From positions 1,550,001 to 1,614,000 of the forward strand of contig NZ_CP108032.1 of the NCBI RefSeq assembly GCF_036169555.1: DNA of 64,000 nt, written 5' to 3'. Each line of letters opens with the position of its first letter. The stretch's first letter is position 1. This DNA comes from Streptomyces sp. NBC_00306. Its GTDB lineage: Bacteria; Actinomycetota; Actinomycetes; Streptomycetales; Streptomycetaceae. Below, one piece after another: positions 40,223-49,033 of this stretch. A model generated the notes under the pieces. The model saw nothing but the letters and a program-made list of their open reading frames with translations, did not search any database and was not told where the DNA came from. The translations under genes were made by a program, and so were the position numbers.

Positions 40223-41143
40223 ATGACTGTGATCGTCCGTGATTTCCGCCGCGAGGACGCACCCGCTGTGTGCCGGGTGGCGCGTACCGTGCTGCCGTAC
40301 GAGGTGACGACACCCGAGGCCGTCCTGTTCGACGTGGAGAGGGCCAACCCCGCGAAGCACCACCGGCTGTTGGTCGCCGAGCGGGACGGGGAGATCGTCG
40401 GCACGGCTTCGGCGGGCGTGGCGTACGACGCGACGGAGCCGGGGGTGTCGTCCGTCGCGCCCTTGGTCCTGCCCGGGCACCGTCGTCATGGCGTCGGGGG
40501 CCTGTTGTTGCGCACCGCCGAGGAGCATCTGGCCGGCGTCGGCGCGGCGACCGCGTACGCCTGGGTGGCCGACGAACCCGCCTCGCGCGCCTTCGCCGAG
40601 CACCGCGGCTACCGGCCGTCCCGCTCGGCGCACTTCCAGCGGCTGGACCTGGCGAACGGCACACTGCCGCCCCCGCCCCCGCTGCCGGCGGGCGTCGAGC
40701 TGCGTACGGTCGCGGACTTCGCGGCCGACCCGCGGCCGATGTTCCGGGCCGACGCGGAGACCACGTCCGACGAGCCGGGTGACATCTCCGTCGACTTCGA
40801 CGACTACGACGACTGGCTCAACCACACCTGGCACCATCCGCTGCTCGACCACGAGCTCAGCACGGTCGTGATGGTGGACGGCGAGGTCGCCGCGTTCACC
40901 GCCGCCCAGTCGGACGGCGGTACGCGCTATCTCTCCGGCATGACCGGCACGCTGCGCGCCCACCGCGGGCGCGGTTTCGCCAAGCTCGCCAAGTCCGACT
41001 CGCTGCGCAGAGCCCGGGCCGCGGGCTACACGGAGGCGTTCACCAGCAACGACGCCGACAACGGACCGATGCTGGCGGTCAACACCTGGTTCGGCTACGA
41101 GATCTGTGCGACGGAGGTACGCCATGCCCGCAGCCTCGGTTGA
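40223..41143 (+). CDS. Tandem-domain GNAT N-acetyltransferase
   Basis: 306 aa with two GNAT folds. The N-terminal one has the acetyl-CoA loop VLPGHRRHGVGGLLL (near 87). The C-terminal one has TLRAHRGRGFAKLAK (near 250) and SNDADNGPMLAVNTWFGY. Twin-GNAT proteins of this type acylate antibiotics, amino acids or proteins; no specific substrate can be assigned. The DUF402 gene starts 20 bases inside its 3' end, so the two are cotranslated. Confidence 0.92.
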   Translation: MTVIVRDFRREDAPAVCRVARTVLPYEVTTPEAVLFDVERANPAKHHRLLVAERDGEIVGTASAGVAYDATEPGVSSVAPLVLPGHRRHGVGGLLLRTAEEHLAGVGAATAYAWVADEPASRAFAEHRGYRPSRSAHFQRLDLANGTLPPPPPLPAGVELRTVADFAADPRPMFRADAETTSDEPGDISVDFDDYDDWLNHTWHHPLLDHELSTVVMVDGEVAAFTAAQSDGGTRYLSGMTGTLRAHRGRGFAKLAKSDSLRRARAAGYTEAFTSNDADNGPMLAVNTWFGYEICATEVRHARSLG

Positions 41144-41621
41144 GGTACGGCTCGTCAAGGCGGGCGCCACCAAGATCCGTTACCCGGCGGACCTGATCGC
41201 CGACGACGGCACCCATCTCGTGGTCCGCGCGGCCTGGGCGTCCGGCGGAGTGCGTGACTTCGGCTTCGTCCGCTTCGAGCCGGGCGACGTCTTCACCGAG
41301 CACTACTGGCGCGACCGGTGGTACGCGGTGAAGGAGGTCCGCACCGGCGACGGCACCTTCAAGGGCTGGTACTGCGATGTGACCAGGCCCGCGCGGCTCG
41401 TGGACGGCGAGCTGAGCGTGGAGGACCTGGATCTCGATCTGTGGGTGTCGGCCGACGGATCGGCGATTCTGCGGCTGGACGAGGACGAGTTCGCCGACAG
41501 CGGGCTCGCCGGGCGCGATCCCGAGGCCGCCGCGCAGGCGGTCAGGGCGCTCGATGAGCTCGAACTCCTCGCCCGGCAGGGCGCCTTGGCCGAGCTGTCG
41601 GCCCGGTACGGCGAGGTGTAG
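41124..41621 (+). CDS. DUF402-family protein (nucleoside-phosphate phosphatase-like fold)
   Basis: 165 aa from ATG with GGAGG seven bases upstream. DUF402 core: RYPADLIADDGTHLVVRAAW, then the pair GDVFTEHYWRDRWYAVKE and GWYCDVTRP, with Asp/Glu/Tyr residues that bind the metal in the nucleoside di/triphosphatase members. C-terminal DLDLDLWVSADGS and DEDEFAD are family-typical. Overlaps the GNAT gene by 20 bases; functional link unknown. Confidence 0.85.
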   Translation: MPAASVEVRLVKAGATKIRYPADLIADDGTHLVVRAAWASGGVRDFGFVRFEPGDVFTEHYWRDRWYAVKEVRTGDGTFKGWYCDVTRPARLVDGELSVEDLDLDLWVSADGSAILRLDEDEFADSGLAGRDPEAAAQAVRALDELELLARQGALAELSARYGEV

Positions 41622-41626
41622 CCGGC

Positions 41627-41674
41627 GATGCGCCCCGCCCGTCACCGTTGACACGGCCGAGGGCGGGGCGCATC
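41627..41674. terminator. Bidirectional hairpin terminator between DUF402 and tctA genes
   Basis: GATGCGCCCCGCCC (41627-41640) pairs perfectly with GGGCGGGGCGCATC (41661-41674) over 14 bp, with a 20-base loop, between convergent genes. Confidence 0.75.
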
Positions 41675-41681
41675 CGTTCCG

Positions 41682-43178
41682 TCATGCCGCGGTGCGACCG
41701 CGTCCGGGGATCACCTTCCTGATCAGCGGCCACGCCAGCAGGATCACGATCACGGCGTACACCGTCACCGAGAACGGCGTGTCGACCAGGCCGCTCACAC
41801 TGCCGTCGCTGATCTGGAGCGCGCGCCGCAGTTGCTGTTCGGCGGCCGGGCCGAGGATCACACCGATCACCGCCGGCAGCACGGGAAGTCCGTACCTCCG
41901 CATCCCGAAGCCGATCAGGCCGATGATCAGCAGGATGACCAGGTCGAGCGCCTCGCCGCCGACCGCGTACGCGCCGACACCGGCGAAGAACAGGATGCCG
42001 GCGTACAGGTACGGGCGCGGGATGCGCAGCAGCTTCGCCCACACGGGCGCCAGCGGCAGGTTCAGCGCGAGCAGCAGCACCATGCCGACGAAGAGCGAGG
42101 CGATCAGACCCCACACCAGGTCCGGCTCGCGCTCGAAGAGCAACGGGCCGGGCTGGATCCCGTACTGCTGGAACGCGGCCAGCATCACGGCCGCGACCGC
42201 GGTGGTCGGCAGACCGAGGGTCAGCATCGACACCAGGGTGCCCGCGGCCGACGCCGAGGCCGCCGACTCGGGCCCCGCGACCCCTTCGATGGCGCCCTTG
42301 CCGAACTCCTCCTTGTGCTTGGACAGCCGCTTCTCGGTGACGTACGACAGGAAGGTCGGGATCTCCGCTCCACCGGCCGGGATCGCACCGAACGGGAAGC
42401 CGATGACGGGGCCGCGCAGCCATGACTTCCAGGTACGCCGGACGTCCGACCTGCCGAGCCAGGGCCGGCCGACCGGGATGGGTTCGCCGCTGCTGCGGCG
42501 CAGATGGGCGGCGACCCACAGGGCCTCGCCGATGGCGAAGAGTCCGACGGCGACGATGACGACGTCGATGCCGTCGGCGAGTTGCAGCGAGCCGAAGGTG
42601 AGCCGCTGCTGTCCGGTCATCTGGTCCAGGCCGACGAGTCCGAGCGTGAGGCCGATCAGCAGCGAGGCCAGACCGCGGATGCGGGAGGAGCCGAGGACGG
42701 ACGTGACCGCGATGAACGCCAGCACCATGATGGCGAAGTAGTCGGGTGCGCCGATGTCCACCGCGAGTTCGGCGACGGTCGGCGCGAGCACGACGAGCAG
42801 GATGGTGCCGATCATGCCGCCGGCGAAGTGGCCGACGGCCGCGGCCGCCAGCGCCTGTGCTCCGCGGCCCGCCTTGGCCATCGGATTGCCTTCGATGGCG
42901 GCGACGACGGCGGCGCTCTCGCCGGGGGTGTTCAGCAGGATCGAGGTGGTGGAGCCGCCGAACATCGCGCCGTAGTAGATGCCCGCGAACATGATGAACG
43001 CACCGGTGGGCTCGAGCCCGTATGTCACCGGCAGCAGCAGGGCCACGGCCATGGCCGGTCCGATGCCGGGCAGCACCCCGATCGCGGTGCCGAGCAGCAC
43101 GCCTATCGCGGCCCACAGCAGATTGATCGGGGTCAGCGCGGTGCCGAAGCCGTCGATGAGGGAGTTGAGGGAGTCCAT
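41682..43178 (-). CDS. tctA: Tripartite tricarboxylate transporter, large permease subunit TctA
   Basis: 498 aa, about twelve membrane segments. TctA signatures: [24 protein letters not shown] near residue 38 (shown in part), [24 protein letters not shown] near 64, and the second repeat with [16 protein letters not shown] and [21 protein letters not shown]. Works with TctB and the TctC binding protein to import tricarboxylates or other carboxylates with cations. ATG directly follows the tctB stop codon. Confidence 0.95.
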   Translation of the reverse strand: MDSLNSLIDGFGTALTPINLLWAAIGVLLGTAIGVLPGIGPAMAVALLLPVTYGLEPTGAFIMFAGIYYGAMFGGSTTSILLNTPGESAAVVAAIEGNPMAKAGRGAQALAAAAVGHFAGGMIGTILLVVLAPTVAELAVDIGAPDYFAIMVLAFIAVTSVLGSSRIRGLASLLIGLTLGLVGLDQMTGQQRLTFGSLQLADGIDVVIVAVGLFAIGEALWVAAHLRRSSGEPIPVGRPWLGRSDVRRTWKSWLRGPVIGFPFGAIPAGGAEIPTFLSYVTEKRLSKHKEEFGKGAIEGVAGPESAASASAAGTLVSMLTLGLPTTAVAAVMLAAFQQYGIQPGPLLFEREPDLVWGLIASLFVGMVLLLALNLPLAPVWAKLLRIPRPYLYAGILFFAGVGAYAVGGEALDLVILLIIGLIGFGMRRYGLPVLPAVIGVILGPAAEQQLRRALQISDGSVSGLVDTPFSVTVYAVIVILLAWPLIRKVIPGRGRTAA

Positions 43179-43709
43179 CTACAGCACCTCCATCAGCGGA
43201 CCGCCCGGCAGCGGGACACCGAGCATGTTGTTGAACACGATGTACGTGAGGAGGGAGAGGACAGCGGCGATCAGCGGGTCGCGGTCGAGGTGCCTGCTGC
43301 CGAGGGCGAAGGCGGCGCCCCAGAACAGCAGTGCTCCGGCTATGGGGAAGCCGACCGGCCCGATGAGCACGGCGAAGGCCAGGAAGACTCCGGCCAGCAG
43401 CAGTACCGTGCGCCAGTCGCTCGGTTCGGACAGATCGATGTCCTCGCCGCCCTCCGCCTCCCCGCGTCCGCCGCGCAGGACGTCGACGGTGAGCAGTACG
43501 GCGACGAGCACCAGGCCGATGCCGACGACGAGCGGCACGGTCCTGGGTCCGACGGGCCCGCGCTGGGCGATGTCGACGTCCATGGTCAGCGCGTCGGTGA
43601 GGACGAGCACACCGATGGCCAGCAGCAGGACGCCGACGCCCAGTTCGGAGTGATCGCGCAGCCAGGAGCGGCGGGGCCCCGGTGCCTCTGTGGTGTCCGT
43701 GGTGGTCAC
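43179..43709 (-). CDS. tctB: Tripartite tricarboxylate transporter, small permease subunit TctB
   Basis: 176 aa from GTG (MTTTDTTEAP) that overlaps the tctC stop (GTGA). Four hydrophobic segments in the usual two-plus-two arrangement, split by a charged loop (RGGRGEAEGGEDID). Ends directly against the tctA start. Low sequence conservation is normal for this subunit; identity is secured by position between tctC and tctA. Confidence 0.9.
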   Translation of the reverse strand: MTTTDTTEAPGPRRSWLRDHSELGVGVLLLAIGVLVLTDALTMDVDIAQRGPVGPRTVPLVVGIGLVLVAVLLTVDVLRGGRGEAEGGEDIDLSEPSDWRTVLLLAGVFLAFAVLIGPVGFPIAGALLFWGAAFALGSRHLDRDPLIAAVLSLLTYIVFNNMLGVPLPGGPLMEVL

Positions 43710-44689
43710 AGTCCCAGCTCCTTCAGCACCGAGTCGACGCTCTTGTCCTGCGCGTCGAGGAAGTCGCCGAACTTCTCCCCGGCGAGGAACGCGTCGTCCC
43801 AGCCGTTCTTCTTCATCGACTCCTTCCACTGCTCGGAGTCGTGGAGTTCGCTGATCAGGGCGACGAGCTTGTCGCGCTCGGCGTCGGAGAGGCCGGGCGG
43901 GGCGACGATGCCGCGCCAGTTGGTGAACTCCGTGTCCAGCCCGGCCTCACGCAACGTGGGCGCATCGAGTCCGGGTACCCGTTTCGGGCCGGTGACGGCG
44001 AGCAGCCGCAGCTCACCGGCCTTGATCTGGTCGAGGTACTCCCCGACGCCCGAGACACCGAAGGCGACCTTGTTGCCGAGGATCGAGGCGAGCAGTTCGC
44101 CGCCGCCGTCGAAGGGGACGTAGTTGACGGTCCGGGGCGCGATCCCCGCCGCCTGCGCCATCAGCATCGGCGCGAGATGGTCGGGCCCGCCGGGTGACGA
44201 ACCGCCGCCGACCGGCAGTTTGCCCGGGTTCTTCTTCCAGGCGGCGAGCAGGTCCCCGATCGTCTTGTACGGCGAGTCCTTGGAGACCACGACGATGTCG
44301 GGCTCCTCGGTGAGCCGGGCGATCGGGGTGGTGTCGGCGAGCGTCTTGGGCGATTTGTTGGTGTGGACGGCACCGACGACGCCCAGTCCCATGGACATGG
44401 CGAGCCTGCCGTTGCCGCGTTCGCCGACGAGCCGGGTCAGTCCGACCGTGCCGCCCGCGCCGGGCAGGTTGAACACCTCGACGTTGTGGGTGAGTTCGGC
44501 GTCCTCGGCGTTCTTGGCCGCCGTACGGGCCGTGATGTCGTAGCCGCCGCCGGGTGTGTTCGGGACCATGAAGCGCAGGCCCGGGATCTGGGTACCGGTG
44601 TCGGAACCCTTCCCCGCGGAGAGCAGCGGCGGCCCCACGAGCACCAGCAACGCTGCCCCGAGCAGGGCGAGGGGAGTGCGCAATCGCAC
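43706..44689 (-). CDS. tctC: Tripartite tricarboxylate transporter substrate-binding protein TctC
   Basis: 327 aa from GTG (MRLRTPLALLG); an ATG at 44731 is an alternative. N-terminal signal or anchor segment (residues 5-25). The TctC fold shows as LRFMVPNTPGGGYDITART, NLPGAGGTVGLTRL, and GGSSPGGPDHLAPML. Binds the carboxylate outside and delivers it to TctAB. First gene of tctCBA; divergent from a CitB-type response regulator that likely controls it. Confidence 0.93.
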   Translation of the reverse strand: MRLRTPLALLGAALLVLVGPPLLSAGKGSDTGTQIPGLRFMVPNTPGGGYDITARTAAKNAEDAELTHNVEVFNLPGAGGTVGLTRLVGERGNGRLAMSMGLGVVGAVHTNKSPKTLADTTPIARLTEEPDIVVVSKDSPYKTIGDLLAAWKKNPGKLPVGGGSSPGGPDHLAPMLMAQAAGIAPRTVNYVPFDGGGELLASILGNKVAFGVSGVGEYLDQIKAGELRLLAVTGPKRVPGLDAPTLREAGLDTEFTNWRGIVAPPGLSDAERDKLVALISELHDSEQWKESMKKNGWDDAFLAGEKFGDFLDAQDKSVDSVLKELGL

Positions 44690-44816
44690 GGGAGCCGCCT
44701 CTCGGTGGTGGGAGTGTGAAGTGGCCCACATGTTGCCTGCGCGTTGAGAAGCTGTCTCCCTTCCGCAATCAACGGACGTTGTGGTCCTTGTGGTCACGTC
44801 CTACCGTGACGGCGTG

Positions 44817-45503
44817 ATGAACGTGCTGGTGGTGGACGACGACTTCATGGTCGCCAAGCTGCACAGCCGCTATGTGTCCGCGACGGAAGGTTTCAGGGTC
44901 GTCGGTGTGGCCCACAGCGGCGCCGAAGCGCTGCGCGCGGCCGAGCGTCTGCGGCCCGAGCTCGTGCTCCTCGACATCTATCTGCCCGACATGGACGGGA
45001 TCAGCGTGCTGCGCGAGCTGCGGGCGGCCGAGGAGCGCGACGAGACGCGGGGAAGCGTGGACGCGCTGTTCATCACGGCCGCCCGGGACGCCGGCCTGGT
45101 GCGGGCGGCGCTGCGCGCGGGGGCGCTGCACTATCTGATCAAGCCGTTCAACCAGGCGGCACTGCAGGAGCAGCTGCGACACGTGGCATCGCTGCGGTCC
45201 CGCTTCGACCGGCTGGGCGAGGCGCGGCAGGAGGACGTCGACCAGATCTTCGGCACCCGGCCGCCGGGTTCGCGCGAACTGCCCAAAGGACTGGCCCCGC
45301 ACACGGCCGAACTGGTGGAGCGGATCCTGCGGGAGCACGCGGGCGATCTGTCGGCGTCCGAGTGCGCGGAGGCGGGCTCGCTGTCCCGGGTGAGCGCGCG
45401 CCGGTACCTGGAGTACTTCGCCGCGGTCGGCCGGGCGGAGGTCACGCTGCGCTACGGCGGCACGGGCCGGCCGGAGCGACGGTACCGCCTGACGGGGGGC
45501 TGA
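44817..45503 (+). CDS. CitB/DcuR-type response regulator
   Basis: 228 aa from ATG (MNVLVVDDDFMVAK). Receiver domain with the phosphoacceptor Asp55 in LVLLDIYLPDMDG, conserved acidic pair D8/D9, the Thr/Ser switch in ALFITAARD and the Lys in YLIKPF. The C-terminal HTH (AGSLSRVSARRYLEYFAAVGRAEV) is of the CitB/DcuR class, which senses di- and tricarboxylates through a PAS kinase. The expected CitA-type histidine kinase gene is missing on both sides; its partner must be elsewhere. Divergent from tctCBA. Confidence 0.93.
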   Translation: MNVLVVDDDFMVAKLHSRYVSATEGFRVVGVAHSGAEALRAAERLRPELVLLDIYLPDMDGISVLRELRAAEERDETRGSVDALFITAARDAGLVRAALRAGALHYLIKPFNQAALQEQLRHVASLRSRFDRLGEARQEDVDQIFGTRPPGSRELPKGLAPHTAELVERILREHAGDLSASECAEAGSLSRVSARRYLEYFAAVGRAEVTLRYGGTGRPERRYRLTGG

Positions 45504-45590
45504 GGCGGTGGCGGCGGAGGGGCTTGGGGGGCGGCTTAGGGCGGGACCGCCTGGACGCGGCTGAGGCCGGGGGCCCGGACCGTGTGCCGG

Positions 45591-45659
45591 TCGCCCGCCC
45601 GGACAACACGGGGGCCTCGCCCGCCCGGACTCTGGCGCGGGGGCCTCGCCCGCCCGGAC
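45591..45659. repeat. Direct repeats downstream of the response regulator
   Basis: TCGCCCGCCCGGAC occurs at 45591-45604, 45617-45630 and 45646-45659. The last two copies extend leftward to a 21-bp exact repeat (45610-45630 and 45639-45659). The surrounding 216-base gap has no gene. This is where a histidine kinase gene would normally sit. Confidence 0.7.
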
Positions 45660-45719
45660 CGTGCGCGCCCGGGCAGGCGGTCCCGCCGGCGGGGACCCGA
45701 GGGCCCTCCGCCCGGTCCG

Positions 45720-46148
45720 TCAGAGTGAGCCGAGGTCCGAGCTGACCCAGCGCTGCGGCTGCATATGGATGACCACCTGCTCGCCGTGGCTCTTCCAGGC
45801 CATGTCGACGTAGGCGTCGACCTTGTCGGCCGGCAGATAGCGTGCCGAGATCTCCTGAAGAAGCTCTCGGGTGGCGGGGATCGTCTCGGTGACGGGCCCT
45901 TCGACGGAGACGTACCGGATGGTGGGCTCCAAGCGGTCGATCATCAGGCAGAACCGCCCTGCCTGCGCGATGGCCCGCCCTTTCCGGGAGTCGCGCCCCG
46001 TCATGATCCAGATGTCACCACCGGGCGCGTACTGATACCAGATCGGCACGGTCAGCGGCGCTCGCTCCTTCTCCCCCTCGTCCACGGCCAGCGCCGCGAC
46101 ATGGGGCTCGGCGAGGAACTGCTCACGCTCTTCACGGCTCAAGGCCAC
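45720..46148 (-). CDS. PPOX-class (pyridoxamine 5'-phosphate oxidase-like) flavin/F420 protein
   Basis: 142 aa. Single split-barrel domain: EPHVAALAVDEG, LTVPIWYQYAPGGDIWIMTGRDSRKGRA (cofactor-phosphate-binding Arg/Lys/Ser), then YVSVEGPVTE and a C-terminal HMQPQRWVSSDL. Such small members use FMN or F420 and act as oxidoreductases or sequester flavins. No partner gene. Substrate unknown. Confidence 0.88.
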   Translation of the reverse strand: MALSREEREQFLAEPHVAALAVDEGEKERAPLTVPIWYQYAPGGDIWIMTGRDSRKGRAIAQAGRFCLMIDRLEPTIRYVSVEGPVTETIPATRELLQEISARYLPADKVDAYVDMAWKSHGEQVVIHMQPQRWVSSDLGSL

Positions 46149-46381
46149 GGACGGCTCCTTTGCTCGGCGTCTACTCCTGCGGCCCGAGCCTAAAACGCCG
46201 GGACGGCCGGAGGGGTGGCACGCGCGGGGGTGTCGGGCGCGGGGAGCGGGTTGTCCGGATCGCCGCGTACGCGGTGGGCGGGCGGCCGGAATGCTTCGGG
46301 GTGACGGACCATCGGCATGGCCTGTGCCCAGCGCGCGACGTCACCCGATGGACGCGCCTCATGGGGTTGTGGCGTGTTTCG

Positions 46382-46882
46382 TCAGATGTAGGTCCAACGC
46401 CATGCGTTTGAGCTGTAGGTGCACTTGATCTTCGTGCCGCTCGCGTTGGTGGTGACGGCTCCGTGGTCGCTGTTCCGGCAGAACTGTCCTGCCGAGTAGC
46501 AATTCCCCGCGTTGGAGACGATCGTGCACGTGCCGGTGCTGTCCTGACTGTTGCTGTTGCTGCTGTTGCTGCCCGTGTCGGCGGCCCTGGCGGTAGCGGT
46601 CTTGGTGACGGTGACGGCGGGGGCGGGCTTCGCCTTGGCTCTGACGGTCTCGGTGACGGTCGGGCCGGGTTCGGGCGTGGCTGTGACAGTCGCGGTGATC
46701 GTCGTCGCGGGCTTGACCTTGGCCCCGACGGGCTTTTGCCCGTCGTCCCCCGTGGAACCGATGAGCGCGCCCGCGACGAGCAGGGCCGAGCCGCCGATCC
46801 AGACGACAACTCGCTTGTGGAGCGGGCGGGTGCCCGGCGGGCGCGGTGTCGGCGGTATGGGAGCGGTGTACGGGTTGGCCAT
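46382..46882 (-). CDS. Membrane-anchored hypothetical protein with Val/Thr-rich stalk
   Basis: 166 aa from ATG with GGGGA upstream. A Pro-rich cytoplasmic N-terminus, one transmembrane helix (residues 32-48), a Thr/Val/Ala/Lys stalk (55-105) and a Ser/Asn run (SNSSNSNSQ) lead to a small C-terminal domain with four Cys (TCTIVSNAGNCYSAGQFC ... KCTYSS), probably two disulfides, ending in aromatic residues. The fold resembles small secreted actinobacterial domains that follow phage- or mobile-element-linked proteins. Function unknown. Confidence 0.65.
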   Translation of the reverse strand: MANPYTAPIPPTPRPPGTRPLHKRVVVWIGGSALLVAGALIGSTGDDGQKPVGAKVKPATTITATVTATPEPGPTVTETVRAKAKPAPAVTVTKTATARAADTGSNSSNSNSQDSTGTCTIVSNAGNCYSAGQFCRNSDHGAVTTNASGTKIKCTYSSNAWRWTYI

Positions 46883-47158
46883 CTCATCCCCCTGCGGCGT
46901 TTCGGGTGGAGTGACCGTAGTGCCCCGCAGAGCAACATGTGAAGAATACGTGGAAGTAGTGGCCATCCCGTGACCATCCCCCGGTCGGTGCTCCGTATCG
47001 GGTCGCGATCCAGGTGCCACGGACCTCGACGGCGTGCTTCTCGGCCTGGCCGTCCGTGTCCTCCGGTTGCACCGTGCACCTGTCGGTGCGTCTCACGTCC
47101 CGGTGGCGTCGCCTGGTCACGTGCCTCCCGTCCGATTCGCACTCTTCGCATGTGCCTG

Positions 47159-47566
47159 ATGTCTGCGGACGCTGGCTCCATGGGGGTTTCTGACGAGCGG
47201 GCACGGCGTATTGCCGGCGGGAAGTTCCGGTGCTCGTCCTGCGGGCTACCGCAGGATCGCGTGCCGACCTTGGAGCAGGACTGGGTGCTGCTGGAGCCGG
47301 AGTTGACGGTGTTGGCGCATCGGGTGCCGGCTGAGCATCGGTGGATCGTGCTGCCTGATGGACGGGTGACCGTGTACGGGGTGTGTCCGCCCGATCCATT
47401 CCAGCGCTGCCGGATCGAGCACCGTCTGGCCTGCGCTGCTCAGTCGCTGCCCGACCTGTGGCCATGGTTGACGATGGTGCGTGTTGAGAATGGGCGGAAG
47501 GCAGAGCGGCAGGAGTCCGAGGAGTCGACGCGACTGCGGCAAGTCGAGTTGCCTGACGCCGGATAG
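47159..47566 (+). CDS. DUF6083-family protein
   Basis: 135 aa from ATG at 47159; ATG at 47180 (MGVSDERA) is an alternative and no ribosome site decides. FRCSSCGLPQDRVPT forms a Cys pair, and CPPDPFQRCRIEHRLAC supplies more Cys/His, so a zinc site is likely. WIVLPDGRVTVYG and LWPWLTMVR fit the Streptomyces DUF6083 group, which is scattered in accessory regions. Third-position GC is lower than in neighbouring genes, suggesting transfer. Confidence 0.7.
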   Translation: MSADAGSMGVSDERARRIAGGKFRCSSCGLPQDRVPTLEQDWVLLEPELTVLAHRVPAEHRWIVLPDGRVTVYGVCPPDPFQRCRIEHRLACAAQSLPDLWPWLTMVRVENGRKAERQESEESTRLRQVELPDAG

Positions 47567-47733
47567 GCGGCGATGCCGTAACGGCGCTCCAAGAGGAGCC
47601 GGCCCGGAGACAGTCCTCAACCTCGCGCTGGCGCTCGCTAAGGGCTGTCCGACAAAAGGTGGTCCTGCCTTGGCCTGAGACCGGCTCGGTCTCGGTAGGG
47701 TCAGGACCGCAGCCGATGGAAGAGGATCGTTCG

Positions 47734-48298
47734 ATGGCGACGTACGACCGGCTGACCGAGTGGGCCGGTCCGGGTCGTGTCGCGCGAGTCGGACGGGACA
47801 TCGTGGCCGGCTGGCGGATCCATCCCCGAGTCCATGAAGACGCAGCTCGTCGAGGTGGGCATCCCGGTGGCTCCGCGCCTCATCGAGCGGGTCGTGATGC
47901 AGAGCGAGGCCGATCCGGTCCTGCGCACGTCGCGTGGTCCGCTCTACCGCCTCACGGAGGACACCGACCCCCATACGCCGGTTGAGCGGTCGTGGTTCGG
48001 TGTTGAGCCGGAGACCGGAGCGGTCTACTTCGTCATGCCGGACGGGGAGGCATGGTTCGCAAACTCGGGTGTCGCTGTGTGGCTCGACGTCCTTCACTGT
48101 TACGGCAGTCGCGTCACCGTCTCAGAGCTTCTCAGCGAGCCGGACGGACCCGAGGAGCACTTTTCCGAAGAGGAGGAAGAGCGAGCTTTCGCCGAGCTGC
48201 ACCGGCTGGCCGAGGAGCTGAGGGAGATCGACCCGGCGGCCTTCAACGGCTACGAGGGGTTTCTCTGGCCAGAGCTTTTGGACCGCTGGCTGTACTGA
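47734..48298 (+). pseudogene. SUKH-4-type immunity-like protein, frameshifted by a 4-bp duplication
   Basis: The N-terminus reads MATYDRLTEWAGPGRVARV ... DIVAGWR in one frame and continues as IPESMKTQLVEVGIPVAP in another. The break is a tandem ATCC-ATCC at 47818-47825; removing one copy restores a 186-aa protein. The C-terminal part (WFGVEPETGAVYFVMPDG, then FANSGVAVWLDVLHCYG) is a SUKH-4 domain, found in immunity proteins against nuclease or deaminase toxins. A GTG at 47777 could express the C-terminal 173 codons alone. No toxin gene is next to it. Confidence 0.75.
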
Positions 48299-48397
48299 CC
48301 TCGGGCCGGGCAGAGTCACGGGCTGCAAGTCCCTGGGCGTGCGGAGCCACGGGGATGATCTTCACGTGGGGCTGTGATCACGGCGTCGGAGCCGTCA

Positions 48398-48800
48398 TGG
48401 ATTGCGCCGTACTCCGGGCTGAGTCCGAAGCAGTTCGGGAGGCTGATCACCGTGCCGCGACGCGGAGGTCCGCCCCTTGTCTGCAGGGGCCGTCTCTGCC
48501 GCTGGAGGACGGGGCGTTGCTGGTTGCGGCGTACTGGCGGACGAACCTGACCTTGCGGGAGCGGCCCCTTGTTCGGGCTCTCGAAGTCGGCCCCGGGCCG
48601 GATCGTGAGCCAACTCAGGCCCTCGCTCGCGCTGCGGCTGCGGAGCCGCTTCCGTAGAGACACGATGCTGATCGTGGACGGCACCCTTGCCGACACGAGA
48701 CCACGGCCCATGGGGAGCCAAACAGGGAGCCAAACGCAGCAGCACAAGGTGGACCTGCGCCGGACGACCACGGACGGCCCAGCGATGAACCTCGTGGTCA
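48398..48800 (+). pseudogene. Degraded IS5-family transposase fragment
   Basis: Pieces of one transposase N-terminal half lie in alternating frames: YSGLSPKQFGRLITV (from 48410), then SLPLEDGALLVAAYWRTNLTLRE (near 48490-48560), then FGLSKSAPGRIVSQLRPSL and DTMLIVDGTL (48569-48700). At least two frameshifts separate them. Sequence past 48800 no longer matches, so the catalytic C-terminus is gone. No target-site duplication or intact ends were found. It marks the right edge of an accessory patch. Confidence 0.75.
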
Positions 48801-49033
48801 GACGTGCGCTCTCCGCAGCCTTCCTCAGCCCCTCCTTACCGCCTCCTTAAAGCGACCATAAGGATCCCCTCCATCCCCTCCCAGCAGGCGATTTCGGCTC
48901 GTCGAAGGGCTAGCTTGCTGATCGCCGGGGCTGGTTCGGACTGTCGGTGCCGCTGAGCCACGGGGGGTTGTGCCGCCCGTCCGGGCCCGCCCTGGGATCC
49001 CCCCCATGTGTCCGTCTTGAGGAGAACGCCACC

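Noticed and set aside
46970..47158. N-terminal extension of the DUF6083 protein
   Set aside because: Codons 1-63 of the longest reading are Arg/Pro/Cys-rich noise. The family alignment begins near MSADAGSMGVSDE.
47777..48298. Intact 173-aa SUKH protein starting at GTG 47777
   Set aside because: Preferred a frameshifted gene because the upstream frame (MATYDRLTEW...) continues the family alignment and a 4-bp duplication explains the break exactly. Expression from 47777 cannot be excluded.
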